The notes below the pieces were generated by a model. That model did not search any database. It had not been told where the DNA came from and was given only the letters and a program-made list of their open reading frames with translations. Both the position numbers and the translations under genes were made by a program. From Cytophagales bacterium (GTDB lineage: Bacteria; Bacteroidota; Bacteroidia; Cytophagales; Cyclobacteriaceae): a DNA stretch of 64,000 nt. Shown here piece after piece: positions 25,535-34,036 of the stretch (position 1 is the first letter of the stretch; each line of letters begins with the position of its first letter). The stretch lies in the NCBI GenBank assembly GCA_017303795.1, contig JAFLBR010000009.1, forward strand, positions 140,200 through 204,199, read 5' to 3'.

Positions 25535-25978
25535 ATGAAAAAAATAATAGAATCCAGAAAGCTTTTGGGAGTTGAGAAAGCTGTAGAACTGAAAGAATTG
25601 AAGTCCATTTACAGGAATTTAATGAAGGATTGGCATCCGGATAAATTTCAGGATGCGCAGGCGAAACTTGAAGCCGAGGAAAAAAGTAAGGCCGTTATAG
25701 AAGCGTATCATTTGCTGGTAAGCGTGGCCCCCGAAACGCATGCACAACAATTGGATCAATACACAGCCGTAATTGCGGCCTCAAAAATTGTTGACTTTAA
25801 TTATAAGTCGCAGACGTTGCAAGTCAGTTTTGTGGATGGGAGCAGCTACGAGTACTTTGGAATTCCACACGCCACGTACAATAAATTTCTTAATAGCGAT
25901 ACACCAGATCGTTTTGCCCGCAGGCATATCTATCACTCGTTTATATATAGAAAAGTGAGTAAAGCTGTAGAGGCTTAG
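25535..25978 (+). CDS. J-domain protein fused to a KTSC domain
   Basis: The 147-residue protein joins an N-terminal J-domain-like helical hairpin (KELKSIYRNLMKDWHPDKFQ, with the HPD motif at about residues 33-35) to a C-terminal KTSC domain (SKIVDFNYKSQTLQVSFVDG, YEYFGIPHATYNKFLN). HPD loops stimulate the ATPase of DnaK chaperones. KTSC domains are small beta folds of unknown role, sometimes found with nucleic-acid enzymes. The architecture suggests a DnaK adaptor with a specialised cargo module, but the cargo is unknown. Confidence 0.85.
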   Translation: MKKIIESRKLLGVEKAVELKELKSIYRNLMKDWHPDKFQDAQAKLEAEEKSKAVIEAYHLLVSVAPETHAQQLDQYTAVIAASKIVDFNYKSQTLQVSFVDGSSYEYFGIPHATYNKFLNSDTPDRFARRHIYHSFIYRKVSKAVEA

Positions 25979-26021
25979 GGATTTCATAAGCTATTCGGGA
26001 TTTGCACGAATCCAGATTTAG

Positions 26022-26069
26022 AAGGATTTAAATCCTTTATATCTACCCTTCGCCATTACAAATGGCGAA
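26022..26069. repeat. Palindromes between the J-domain gene and the next small gene
   Basis: AAGGATTTAAATCCTT (26022-26037) is a perfect 16-bp palindrome. TTCGCCATT and AATGGCGAA (26049-26069) form a 9-bp stem with a 3-nt loop. No T-run follows, so termination is uncertain. Confidence 0.6.
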
Positions 26070-26145
26070 CAGCAACCACAGCAACTGTTCTAAATCAAAA
26101 ATCACAAGTCAATAATCTGTAATCCCAAATCAACTTTAGTTCTTC

Positions 26146-26153
26146 TATCTTTG
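26146..26153 (+). promoter_or_regulatory. -7 element 4 nt before the small orphan gene
   Basis: TATCTTTG ends 4 nt before ATG 26158, again implying a leaderless transcript. It supports the plus-strand reading of this locus over the overlapping minus-strand open frame. Confidence 0.5.
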
Positions 26154-26157
26154 CCTT

Positions 26158-26436
26158 ATGCTTACCAAACCCTGGTTCATTATTAAAGACGAGAACACCC
26201 GCACGTTTGAAGTGGTAACACAATCGCTTAGCGAAAATGCCTTCAGCAATAAAGTAGTAGCCATGCAGCGCGAGGGGATTAATGTTACTCCGGTGCTGCT
26301 GCCGGTAAGCAACCGCCACGCCAGCAAAGAACACATTACATTTACCGGTTACACCCGCGAGGATGGTCTCTATAACCGCCTGCTGCAACAACACGCTAAA
26401 TTAATTCAGCAAAAGTTTGGGGATTGGGAGGAGTGA
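26158..26436 (+). CDS. Small conserved-looking protein of unknown function
   Basis: The 92-residue product (MLTKPWFIIKDENTRTFEVV to QQKFGDWEE) has no signal peptide or membrane helix. It is basic in the middle and acidic at the end. I do not recognise a family. Codon use resembles the neighbours, and a perfect -7 element sits 4 nt upstream, which supports it as a real gene. Confidence 0.65.
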   Translation: MLTKPWFIIKDENTRTFEVVTQSLSENAFSNKVVAMQREGINVTPVLLPVSNRHASKEHITFTGYTREDGLYNRLLQQHAKLIQQKFGDWEE

Positions 26437-26819
26437 AATAGTTGTTAGCAGTTAGTCCTTGGTATTGAGTACTAAGTTCTGAACTAACCTCCGGAATGAC
26501 ATTTCAATAGAAGGTTGCGCGAACGCACTACAAGGCTGTCATTGCGGTTGGGCAACTTGCTTTACATAGATGAGTTGAATTCTTCAAGCCCATACCGCAA
26601 TCCTATTGAGAACAGGTGAACCGGGTATGAAATGCTTTTCATAGTAAGCCTGTGCTAACCTAAACGGGATTCCGGAATTCGCCAGAGCGAAAAACAAGAC
26701 CCACTAAACTTATCCACTACAAGCTTCAATCAACAACTCGCCTGCTCCTCCGGAATGACATTTTATAGTTGGGGCAAGCCATTTCAAAATTCCCTACCTT
26801 GTTACTTCACTCTTAGCCC
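26437..26819. other. 383-bp non-coding stretch with repeat fragments
   Basis: I see no gene here. CTCCGGAATGACATTT occurs near 26489 and again near 26752. A stretch like the end of the MITE-like element (AAGCCATTTCAAAA) lies at about 26777-26790. A degenerate promoter (TTGG, 22 bp, TACCTTGT at 26795-26802) could serve the gene at 26820. Confidence 0.55.
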
Positions 26820-29303
26820 ATGAAAAAAGCTTTACTCCTCTTCTTACTGCTTCCAGCAATTGCCTACTCTCAACATCAATCCAAACTTACCCGCATCGAT
26901 TCGGTGCTCACCTACCTGCATCAATACCATATGTTTAATGGTACGGTGCTGATTGGCGAAAAAGGGAAAGTGCTCTATAAAAAAGCTTTCGGCATAGCCC
27001 ATCCACAAACTCAACAGCCACTTACTACCGCATCGGCTTTTAACCTGGCTTCGGTAAGCAAACAGTTTTATACCATGATGGCCATGATTTTGAAAGAGCA
27101 AGGCAAACTGGCTTACGATGATACCGTGCAAAAATACTTACCGGCCTTTCCATACAACAACATCACCATTCGTCAGCTCATGAATCAGACTTCAGGGTTG
27201 CCTGAATACTTCGACATAGCTCAAGGCGATATGAATCCGTTGGACACACTCACCAACGCTTCCATGCTCGAATTACTGGCGCTTAAAAACCCAGCACTGG
27301 TTTTTGAGCCCGGTACACAATGGCAATACTGCAACACCAACTATACTACGCTTGCCTCCATCATTGAAAAAGTTTCGGGGCTTACCTCTCAGCAATTTTT
27401 TGCAAAGCATATTGCGGCCCCGCTTAAACTCAAGAACAGTTTTGTCTATCATCTTAAATTAAAATCGTATCCGCCTGCGCGTGTATTTGGGTTGGAGTAT
27501 GATGGTGTCAACTATAAGCTCAACGATCTGGTTCGTTTTGATGGTATTGTTGGCGATGGTAATGTGTACGCTTCCGCAGAAGATTTATACCTATGGGATC
27601 AGGCCTTGTATACCAAAAAGCTGGTAAAGAAAACTACGTTTAATGAAGCGCTTACAGCAGGCAAACTGAACAATGGGAAACATACGGAGTATGGCTTTGG
27701 TTGGTTTATCCGCGAGCCAGGAAAAATTGTTTCGCACACCGGAGGTTGGGTTGGGTTCGGAACGGAGATCACCCGCTACATCGATAAAAATCAAACCATC
27801 ATTGTGCTGGACAACTCGTCTAACTTTCGCGCCCACGCGCTTGTAAAAAATATTTGGGAAGGCAAGCCTATTGCATTGCCAAAAACGCATTTGATTACAA
27901 ACGTAAAAGTTATAGATGGTACAGGCTTGCCCGCAGTGGCTGGTGGTGTACGAATACTCAACAATCGCATCTGGCATGTGGGCAAGCTCACTCCGTTTGC
28001 CGGTGAAGCTGTTACCGATGGTAATGGAAATGTGCTGGCTCCGGGCTTTATCGATAATCATAGTCACCACGATGGCGGCCTTGAAAAAAATCCATCGGCT
28101 GTAGCCGTTACGAGTCAGGGTATAACTACGATCGTGGTAGGGCAAGATGGTGGTTCGGATACGATGGATTCGATTGAACATGCCTTAAAGAAAATTCCGG
28201 TGAGTGTAAACGTTGCGTCTTATACAGGGCAGGCTTCCTTGCGGGAAAAGGTGATGGGAAAAAATCTATTGCGCAAAGCCACACCGGTTGAGATTGATTC
28301 GATGAAAGTGCTGTTGGCCCGCGAGATGGAGAAAGGCTCGTTGGGATTAAGCACCGGCCTGGAGTATGAAGCTGCCTTTTACAGTTCGCGCGATGAAGTG
28401 GTAGCTCTGGCAAAAGTAGCTGCTGAAAAAAATGGTCGCTACATCAGTCACATCCGCAGCGAAGATCTGAACATTGAAGAAGCGATTGATGAGATTATTC
28501 AAATCGGCCATGAAGCCAAAATACCCGTACAGGTTACGCACATAAAAATTGCCATGCGCAGCAAGTGGGGCAACTCCGAAAAAATTCTACGACAATTGGA
28601 AATGGCGCGGCAACAAGGTGTAAACATCACAGCCGATATTTATCCGTACACCATGTGGAACTCTACACCTCGCGTGCTCTTCCCGAAAAAAGATTTTGAA
28701 AATTTGGCCAGTGCTGAGTTTGCAACCCGCGAGTTGTTTGACCCGGCAGCATCGGTAATGGTGCGGTACACCCCACAACCGGCCTGGCAAGGAAAAACAG
28801 TAAGCGAGATAGCTGCGATCAATAAAGAAACTTCTGCGCAAGCACTTCTTCGTATCATCCGCGAAAGCGCAGCTCCGGAGCAAGGTGCTACTATTGTAGC
28901 CAAGAGCATGAGCGAAACTGACATTAGTAATTTTATGAAGTGGCCGTACACCAGCATTTGTTCGGATGGTACCATGCGTGGGCATCCGCGTGGGCACGGA
29001 TCGTTTACGCGCGTGTTGGGGAAATATGTGCGCGAAGAAAAATTGATGTCGTTGGAAACTGCTATTCAAAAGATGACGAGCCTGGCAGCAGAAAACGTAG
29101 GGATTAAAAACCGCGGCCTGATTGTACCGGGTTATTTTGCCGATCTTGTCTTATTCAATCCGGAAACGGTAATTGATAATGCCACCATCGAAAACCCGAC
29201 AGCATTATCTACCGGCATAGAATACGTGTGGGTAAATGGCAAGCTGGTTTATCAAAATCAGAAAGCCGTAGAGAATTATCCTGGCGTATTGTTGAAGAGA
29301 TAG
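26820..29303 (+). CDS. Fusion: serine beta-lactamase-type hydrolase + D-aminoacylase-type amidohydrolase
   Basis: The 827-residue protein has a signal peptide (residues 1-17). Residues ~20-345 are a class C beta-lactamase/DD-peptidase fold with Ser78-Val-Ser-Lys81, Tyr170-Cys-Asn172 and His306-Thr-Gly308. Residues ~355-825 are an amidohydrolase like N-acyl-D-amino-acid deacylase: VKVIDGTGLPAVAGGVRI, GFIDNHSHHDGG (His414, His416), HIRSEDLNIEEAIDE, VTHIKIAM, SDGTMRGHPRGHGSF and PGYFADLVLFNPETV. Both halves keep their key residues. A shared D-amino-acid amide or peptidoglycan-derived substrate processed in the periplasm is my inference. Confidence 0.92.
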   Translation: MKKALLLFLLLPAIAYSQHQSKLTRIDSVLTYLHQYHMFNGTVLIGEKGKVLYKKAFGIAHPQTQQPLTTASAFNLASVSKQFYTMMAMILKEQGKLAYDDTVQKYLPAFPYNNITIRQLMNQTSGLPEYFDIAQGDMNPLDTLTNASMLELLALKNPALVFEPGTQWQYCNTNYTTLASIIEKVSGLTSQQFFAKHIAAPLKLKNSFVYHLKLKSYPPARVFGLEYDGVNYKLNDLVRFDGIVGDGNVYASAEDLYLWDQALYTKKLVKKTTFNEALTAGKLNNGKHTEYGFGWFIREPGKIVSHTGGWVGFGTEITRYIDKNQTIIVLDNSSNFRAHALVKNIWEGKPIALPKTHLITNVKVIDGTGLPAVAGGVRILNNRIWHVGKLTPFAGEAVTDGNGNVLAPGFIDNHSHHDGGLEKNPSAVAVTSQGITTIVVGQDGGSDTMDSIEHALKKIPVSVNVASYTGQASLREKVMGKNLLRKATPVEIDSMKVLLAREMEKGSLGLSTGLEYEAAFYSSRDEVVALAKVAAEKNGRYISHIRSEDLNIEEAIDEIIQIGHEAKIPVQVTHIKIAMRSKWGNSEKILRQLEMARQQGVNITADIYPYTMWNSTPRVLFPKKDFENLASAEFATRELFDPAASVMVRYTPQPAWQGKTVSEIAAINKETSAQALLRIIRESAAPEQGATIVAKSMSETDISNFMKWPYTSICSDGTMRGHPRGHGSFTRVLGKYVREEKLMSLETAIQKMTSLAAENVGIKNRGLIVPGYFADLVLFNPETVIDNATIENPTALSTGIEYVWVNGKLVYQNQKAVENYPGVLLKR

Positions 29304-29362
29304 TTGTTAGTCTTGAGTCGTTAGTTCATAGTCCTGAGTAGATAGTCTTTAGTACTTATTAA

Positions 29363-29426
29363 ACTAAGGACTATATACTAAGGACTATATACTAAGGACT
29401 AAGGACTATATACTAAGGCCTAAGGA
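29363..29426. repeat. Short tandem repeats of ACTAAGGACTATAT
   Basis: ACTAAGGACTATAT occurs twice in tandem (29363-29376, 29377-29390), followed by decayed versions to about 29426. It lies between convergent genes. It is too short and too irregular for a CRISPR array and has no spacers. Confidence 0.8.
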
Positions 29427-29440
29427 CTCTGCACTAATTA

Positions 29441-29650
29441 CTACTTAGCCGTAACCTGAAATGCTCGCTCGCCATTCTTTTCCAGCTCACGCAGCGCGCG
29501 CAGTTGTTTCATTTCTTCCAGCATAGGCAGCAGCGCGGCATCGTCTGTTATTTTAAGGTGCGCCTTTAATTCCGAAAGCGATTTGATTTCGTTGGGGGTT
29601 TTGCGGAAATCGGTAATGAAGTTGAGGATGTCGATCTTTTTAATGAACAT
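29441..29650 (-). CDS. Small helical protein of unknown function
   Basis: From ATG 29648-29650 the product is 69 residues (MFIKKIDILNFITDFRKTPN to FQVTAK), predicted helical with a leucine/charge pattern (LSELKAHLKITDDAALLPMLEEMKQLRALREL) resembling a small winged-helix or adaptor. An ATG 13 codons upstream exists but reads through sequence without coding character. I do not recognise it. Confidence 0.5.
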   Translation of the reverse strand: MFIKKIDILNFITDFRKTPNEIKSLSELKAHLKITDDAALLPMLEEMKQLRALRELEKNGERAFQVTAK

Positions 29651-29710
29651 GAGAAAAACAGTTTGGGGATTGTAACGGGAAATATTCAAAGCAGGATACA
29701 GATTTTATTT

Positions 29711-29774
29711 GAACCGCAAAGGCGCGGAGTCGCAAAGACAAATCAAACTTTGCGCCTTAGCCGTCTCTACGGTT
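29711..29774. repeat. AACCGCAAAGG...CGGTT hairpin repeat, copy 1
   Basis: GAACCGCAAAGGCGC on the left pairs imperfectly with GCGCCTTAG and CTACGGTT on the right. The right arm overlaps the stop codon of the DUF4386 gene, so it may end that transcript. Related copies are at 30525, 32246 and, as a half copy, 40132. Confidence 0.65.
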
Positions 29775-30435
29775 ATGGTTTTGCAGGTCTGATTCCAAAG
29801 ATCAACAAGTAGGCAATCATCCAGAACTCGCCCACGGTGGCTGGGATAACCATCAGGTCAAGCCATACACCTTTTATACCCAGATAGTTTAAGCATGCAC
29901 TTAACAGGTACCCTGCCCCGCCAAGTATAAGTACACGACCTAACCAAACCGGCATCCGCTGCGAGCTTACTACCACATAGCCCATGGGTATAAGCCAAAG
30001 TCCGAAGAAGAGACTGCCCACACCCCACGCGCTTTTAATGAACTGATCAAAGATCTGAATCATGATCAATTTATCATCAAGAGAAGAAGTTGAGTTAACA
30101 ACACCCAACGCACCACCCATGGCCATAGCACTGATCATTATGGCGGCCGCATTCATCATACCCCACGCGGCCAACGCCCACGCAGCAACATGATTAATGT
30201 CTTTAAATAATTTAAAGAACCAAACCGCTGCCAACGCCTGCGATACCACAATGGCAAACTCTAACAGTAAGCGGATGCGGGACAGTGTTTCCTGTTCCGT
30301 AAGGTTGCTGAGCGTTTGTGCCGGATCTGCTACATAGATTTTTGAATGCAGTGTGAGAAAGCCCACCATTCCGGAGATGGCTAATAAGAGATACCAGATT
30401 CCGGTTAATCGGGCGGTTGTTATTTCTTCTTTCAT
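29773..30435 (-). CDS. DUF4386 family membrane protein
   Basis: The 220-residue protein has about six transmembrane helices: RLTGIWYLLLAISGMVGFL at the start, EFAIVVSQALAAVWFFKLF, HVAAWALAAWGMMNAAAIM, SAWGVGSLFFGLWLIPMGYV, GRVLILGGAGYLLSACL and VIPATVGEFWMIAYLLIFG. The order and the GVGSLFFGLWLIPMGY motif fit DUF4386, an integral membrane family of unknown function. Its last bases lie within a hairpin repeat. Confidence 0.85.
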   Translation of the reverse strand: MKEEITTARLTGIWYLLLAISGMVGFLTLHSKIYVADPAQTLSNLTEQETLSRIRLLLEFAIVVSQALAAVWFFKLFKDINHVAAWALAAWGMMNAAAIMISAMAMGGALGVVNSTSSLDDKLIMIQIFDQFIKSAWGVGSLFFGLWLIPMGYVVVSSQRMPVWLGRVLILGGAGYLLSACLNYLGIKGVWLDLMVIPATVGEFWMIAYLLIFGIRPAKP

Positions 30436-30524
30436 GTGCTTAGCGGTTTGAGTTACAACTAAGATATACGAAAGCGATCAAGCAAGGTTAGGCTTGTGGG
30501 CACGGCCTTGGTTTAGATTCTTTT

Positions 30525-30602
30525 GAACCGCAAAGGGCGCGAGGGCGCTAAGTTGATAAATCAAAACAATAAAACTTTGCGGCTTAGCGTCTCTGCGGTT
30601 TT
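30525..30602. repeat. AACCGCAAAGGG...CTGCGGTT hairpin repeat, copy 2
   Basis: GAACCGCAAAGGGCGCGAGG and AGCGTCTCTGCGGTTTT form an imperfect stem. It lies in the gap after the amidase stop codon (30603) and is followed, on the minus strand, by the amidase gene's 3' end. Likely a 3' hairpin for that gene. Confidence 0.7.
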
Positions 30603-32174
30603 CTATTTTGAAACGATATACTTCGGTGCCTTCCGATGCTTGGTTGCTTGTTCGTAGCCGTAGGCAATCTCAATTAAAGTTGGTTCTTGCCAGGCCGTAC
30701 TAAAGAATGATACCCCAACCGGCAACACATCGGCAAAACCCATGGGCACGGTAATGGAAGGATACCCCGATATCGCGGCAAGTGAGGAACTGCCACCCAG
30801 AAAATGATCGCCATCAATCAAATCGGTTTTCCACGCAGGCGCTCCGGTGGGGGCCATTAAGGCATGCAGGTTATTTTCTTTTAAGAGTTTATCAATTCCG
30901 TTTTCGCGGGTAGCCTTTTGCATGTTGGCCAACGCATCTAAATATTCTTTGTCTTGTAGCGTGCCTTTCTCGTGCGCAAGTTTTAATAACTGCTGATCGA
31001 AGTACTTCAGTTCAATGGAATCTTTTTTATTAAACTCCATCAACTCGGCCAGATCGTGCACGCGGGCTTTATCGCCCAGACTTGCAAAGTATTTGGTAAG
31101 GCCATCTTTAAACTCGTACAACAACACCGTAAACGAAGAACCACCGGCACTGCGTTCCATGTTAAAATCAAGTTCGATTACTTCTGCGCCTTGTGCCCGT
31201 AAATCGGCCACCGCTTTTTTCATTAACGTATCTACCGCAGCGTGGTAGCCGCCTGCATTTTTCAACAACCCAATGCGTTTGCCGTTTAACCCATCGGCTT
31301 TCAGGTGCGAGGTGTAATCGGTTTTATAATTACCGGCCGAAGCCAATGACTTTTCATCTGTAGAATCAACACCCACCAATGCACCTAAGGTAATGGCTAC
31401 ATCGGTAACGGTGCGGCCCATGGGTCCGGCCGTATCTTGTGTAAACGAAATAGGAATAATACCACTGCGACTTAATAACCCAACGGTAGGTTTTAATCCA
31501 ACCAAACCATTCGCATTAGATGGACAAACAATAGATCCATTCGTTTCGGTACCAATAGCAATAGCGCATAGGTTGGCCGAAGCTGCCACTCCCGAACCAG
31601 AACTTGATCCGCAAGGATTACGATCGAGCACATACGGATTTTTGGTTTGCCCTAACATCCCGCTCCAGCCACTACTGCTCATATCGCCCCGGAAGTTAGC
31701 CCACTCGCTTAAGTTTGCTTTCGCGATGATGATGGCTCCGGCATCGCGTAACTTCTTTACTAAAAAGCTATCGTCAGGCGGATAGGAATCGCGCAGCACC
31801 GTTGCCCCGGCTGTGGTAGGCATATCGGCCGTGTTCATGTTATCTTTAATAATTACCGGAATACCATGCAACAAGCCACGACTCTTGCCTGCTTGCAGTT
31901 CGGCATCCATCGTTCGGGCAATCTCAAGGGCATTGGGATTTATGTAAATGATCGAGTTTAACGCTGGTCCATTTTTATCCAGATCTTCAATTCGCTGCAA
32001 ATAGTCTTTCACTACTTGCTCAATGGTGAAGGTGCTTTTCTGATAGCCCACTTGTAATTGTGGGATGGTCATCTCTTCCAGGTATTGATGTGTTGGTGCT
32101 GATTCCTTTTCCTTGGGTTGTTCGCAGGCTAACACAATTAAAACAGCCAGAAACAAAATGCGGGTTGATTTCAT
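30603..32174 (-). CDS. Amidase-signature lipoprotein
   Basis: The 523-residue protein has a lipoprotein signal (LIVLAC, lipidated Cys16) and the amidase signature: the catalytic lysine in PVIIKDNMNTADMPTTAG, then RNPCGSSSGSGVAASANL with the cis-serine, and GTETNGSIVCPSNANGLVG with the nucleophilic serine. The Ser-cisSer-Lys triad is intact. Family members hydrolyse amides; GatA is the cytoplasmic relative. The lipid anchor places this one in the envelope, so it is not GatA. Substrate unknown. A dispersed hairpin lies at each end of the gene. Confidence 0.92.
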   Translation of the reverse strand: MKSTRILFLAVLIVLACEQPKEKESAPTHQYLEEMTIPQLQVGYQKSTFTIEQVVKDYLQRIEDLDKNGPALNSIIYINPNALEIARTMDAELQAGKSRGLLHGIPVIIKDNMNTADMPTTAGATVLRDSYPPDDSFLVKKLRDAGAIIIAKANLSEWANFRGDMSSSGWSGMLGQTKNPYVLDRNPCGSSSGSGVAASANLCAIAIGTETNGSIVCPSNANGLVGLKPTVGLLSRSGIIPISFTQDTAGPMGRTVTDVAITLGALVGVDSTDEKSLASAGNYKTDYTSHLKADGLNGKRIGLLKNAGGYHAAVDTLMKKAVADLRAQGAEVIELDFNMERSAGGSSFTVLLYEFKDGLTKYFASLGDKARVHDLAELMEFNKKDSIELKYFDQQLLKLAHEKGTLQDKEYLDALANMQKATRENGIDKLLKENNLHALMAPTGAPAWKTDLIDGDHFLGGSSSLAAISGYPSITVPMGFADVLPVGVSFFSTAWQEPTLIEIAYGYEQATKHRKAPKYIVSK

Positions 32175-32245
32175 GGGATTGATTGATGATGAAAGTTACA
32201 ATAGGAGTTACATCGCACCTAACCGCTTAACAAAATGATTGTTTA

Positions 32246-32323
32246 TCGCAGAGTCGCAAGGGCGCAAAGTAAAAAGCATAAGTTTTAACTCAGGCTTCTC
32301 GGCTCAGCGACCTTGCGGTTAAC
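32246..32323. repeat. CGCAGAGTCGCAAGGG...CCTTGCGG hairpin repeat, copy 3
   Basis: CGCAGAGTCGCAAGGGCGCAA pairs imperfectly with GCGACCTTGCGGTT. It lies just after the stop codon of the 32327-33691 gene and is the third member of this family in 2.6 kb. Confidence 0.6.
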
Positions 32324-32326
32324 TGA

Positions 32327-33691
32327 CTAATAACACCCATCTAAAAACTTCACGGTCTTTGCCAGGTTATCCCACTTCTGCATATCGTTTTGCATGGGCT
32401 TGGCTAACTCCAGGTATTTATCGCAGCCCATCAGCAACACATCAATCTGATCTTTGTATTGGCTTTTATACACAATGGTTTTTTCGTTGGTGATTTTATT
32501 AAAGATCACCCACTCTATATTTAATATCCCACCAGGTGCAGCCGTTGCTTGCCTGCCTTGAATGGCTAACTCCAATGCGCCCAGGTTTGCTTTCAGGCTT
32601 TCGCTATCCGAATTTTCAATTGCATCCTGTGCTGTTTCGTAGCCACCCAACTGGGCTAACTGATCGCGTAACGCTATTAACTCTTCAGTGGAAGAAACCC
32701 GGATTACACTATCCATATTGGAAACATAGTTGTTCCGCTTCTGATCTTCTTTTACCACTGCAGTAGCCGCGGCAGAAGTACCTACTGCCACAGCCGATTT
32801 TACCAGCGCGGTGGCTCTTTCATTAATAGTGGTAGGGTTGGGATTACGATATAATTGAAAGGTGTTGCCGTTGAAGCCTTCCGGCACAAAAACATTTTCA
32901 ATTACGGTGTACTTTGTTTCCACACCTTTATTCACGTAAGTAAAACCGGTAATGGTAGCAGGGGTGTACTCTGCCAGTTTATCGCCACCCTTAAAAATAA
33001 TCCGATCGAGATTGCGCACACCCTGTTCGTAAAGCAAGGTTACTTCGCCATTGGTTTTACCTGCCGCTGTTATAATACTTCCCGGAAAGGAACGCTTGTT
33101 ATTTTGTTCACGCGCAAGTTTAGCTTGTACTACTTCGGCCTCGCTTACGGTATAGCCATAGCGGGCTATGTCTTTCGCATCAAACTTTTCTTTTCCTGAA
33201 GCGGTCTTTACTTCAATATCTTCCAAAACTCCATCCTTGCGTCTCAACTTTAGTTCACCTTCATACTTTGTTCCATTTCGGTGAACCACATACCCATTAC
33301 GAGGCGTGGTGCTTTCAATTACTTTACTCATCACCGTACCCATATTACGCCACTCATACATACTCTCCGGGCTTTCGTTTACCGGCCCACCACCAACTGT
33401 TGCGCTGGCATTCGGGTTTACATTCGTTAAGCCATACCCTTTAAGCGAGGCCACCGGAAAGGTGAGGTATTTCTGATCGCCCATAAACTCTACCTCCTTT
33501 ACCAACTCGGCAGAACCAATCAGGGAAATTTTTCCATCCATACGCTTACCCGATTTCAATACTACATACCCCGGTTGAAGTTCAGTTTTGCCACGCTTCC
33601 ATTGGTACGCGCCAGCAGGCGATTCATTTGTTTGCGCATAAGCGGATAGGGAAAGCGTAATAATTAAAACTATTACCGGCAATGATTTCAT
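32327..33691 (-). CDS. Secreted protein with three related beta-rich repeats
   Basis: The 454-residue protein has a signal peptide ending SAYAQ. Three repeated segments follow, each with a glycine/lysine-rich beta pattern: GYVVLKSGKRMDGKISLIG, GYVVHRNGTKYEGELKLRR and GSIITAAGKTNGEVTLLYE, each followed by a domain ending in a Y/F-rich turn. ESPAGAYQW and ESPESMYEW mark the first two. The C-terminal 150 residues are helical (RVSSTEELIALRDQLAQLGG). No family recognised. A role in the envelope is inferred only from the signal peptide. Confidence 0.7.
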   Translation of the reverse strand: MKSLPVIVLIITLSLSAYAQTNESPAGAYQWKRGKTELQPGYVVLKSGKRMDGKISLIGSAELVKEVEFMGDQKYLTFPVASLKGYGLTNVNPNASATVGGGPVNESPESMYEWRNMGTVMSKVIESTTPRNGYVVHRNGTKYEGELKLRRKDGVLEDIEVKTASGKEKFDAKDIARYGYTVSEAEVVQAKLAREQNNKRSFPGSIITAAGKTNGEVTLLYEQGVRNLDRIIFKGGDKLAEYTPATITGFTYVNKGVETKYTVIENVFVPEGFNGNTFQLYRNPNPTTINERATALVKSAVAVGTSAAATAVVKEDQKRNNYVSNMDSVIRVSSTEELIALRDQLAQLGGYETAQDAIENSDSESLKANLGALELAIQGRQATAAPGGILNIEWVIFNKITNEKTIVYKSQYKDQIDVLLMGCDKYLELAKPMQNDMQKWDNLAKTVKFLDGCY

Positions 33692-34036
33692 GGGGGATAG
33701 GGATAATGGTTAACCTAAAAGTAAGCATTTAAACCAAACCGAATCATATCAGTAACGCTAGCATTGGGCTAACTACCTTATAGCATCTATGAAGTATGCT
33801 TTCATGTACCTATGGAATTGATGGGTTACTTATAGCCTTACCCGGTAAGTGTGTTGATGCAGTTTATACTGTTAGAACAGTAAAGAAGTAAGTACTTATA
33901 CCTGCTTAGTGTTAGGCTAACCATAGCTTTTAAGAATAAATATTGACAAGTACTTTACTTTAATAATAATATTTATTGAAATTGCGTACGCTATGGCAAA
34001 TAGTAATTTACTGCACCCTCTGCGGTTATCGGGTTT
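33692..34036. other. 345-bp intergenic region with candidate promoter for the ATP-grasp pair
   Basis: I see no gene. TTGACA (33943-33948), 18 bp, TAATAT (33967-33972) is a sigma70-like match 65 bp before the first ATP-grasp gene, although most Bacteroidota promoters use TAnnTTTG instead. A 7-bp inverted repeat (TACTGTT/AACAGTA) lies near 33868-33883. Confidence 0.35.

Noticed and set aside
26095-26394. Minus-strand open frame opposite the small orphan gene
   Set aside because: The plus-strand frame has a -7 element 4 nt before its ATG; the minus frame has no start signal.
29363-29426. Possible CRISPR repeats
   Set aside because: The units are 14 bp, tandem and without spacers.
33943-33972. 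Strong sigma70-type promoter for the ATP-grasp pair
   Set aside because: Bacteroidota rarely use TTGACA/TATAAT; the match in AT-rich DNA may be chance, so it is listed only as a candidate.
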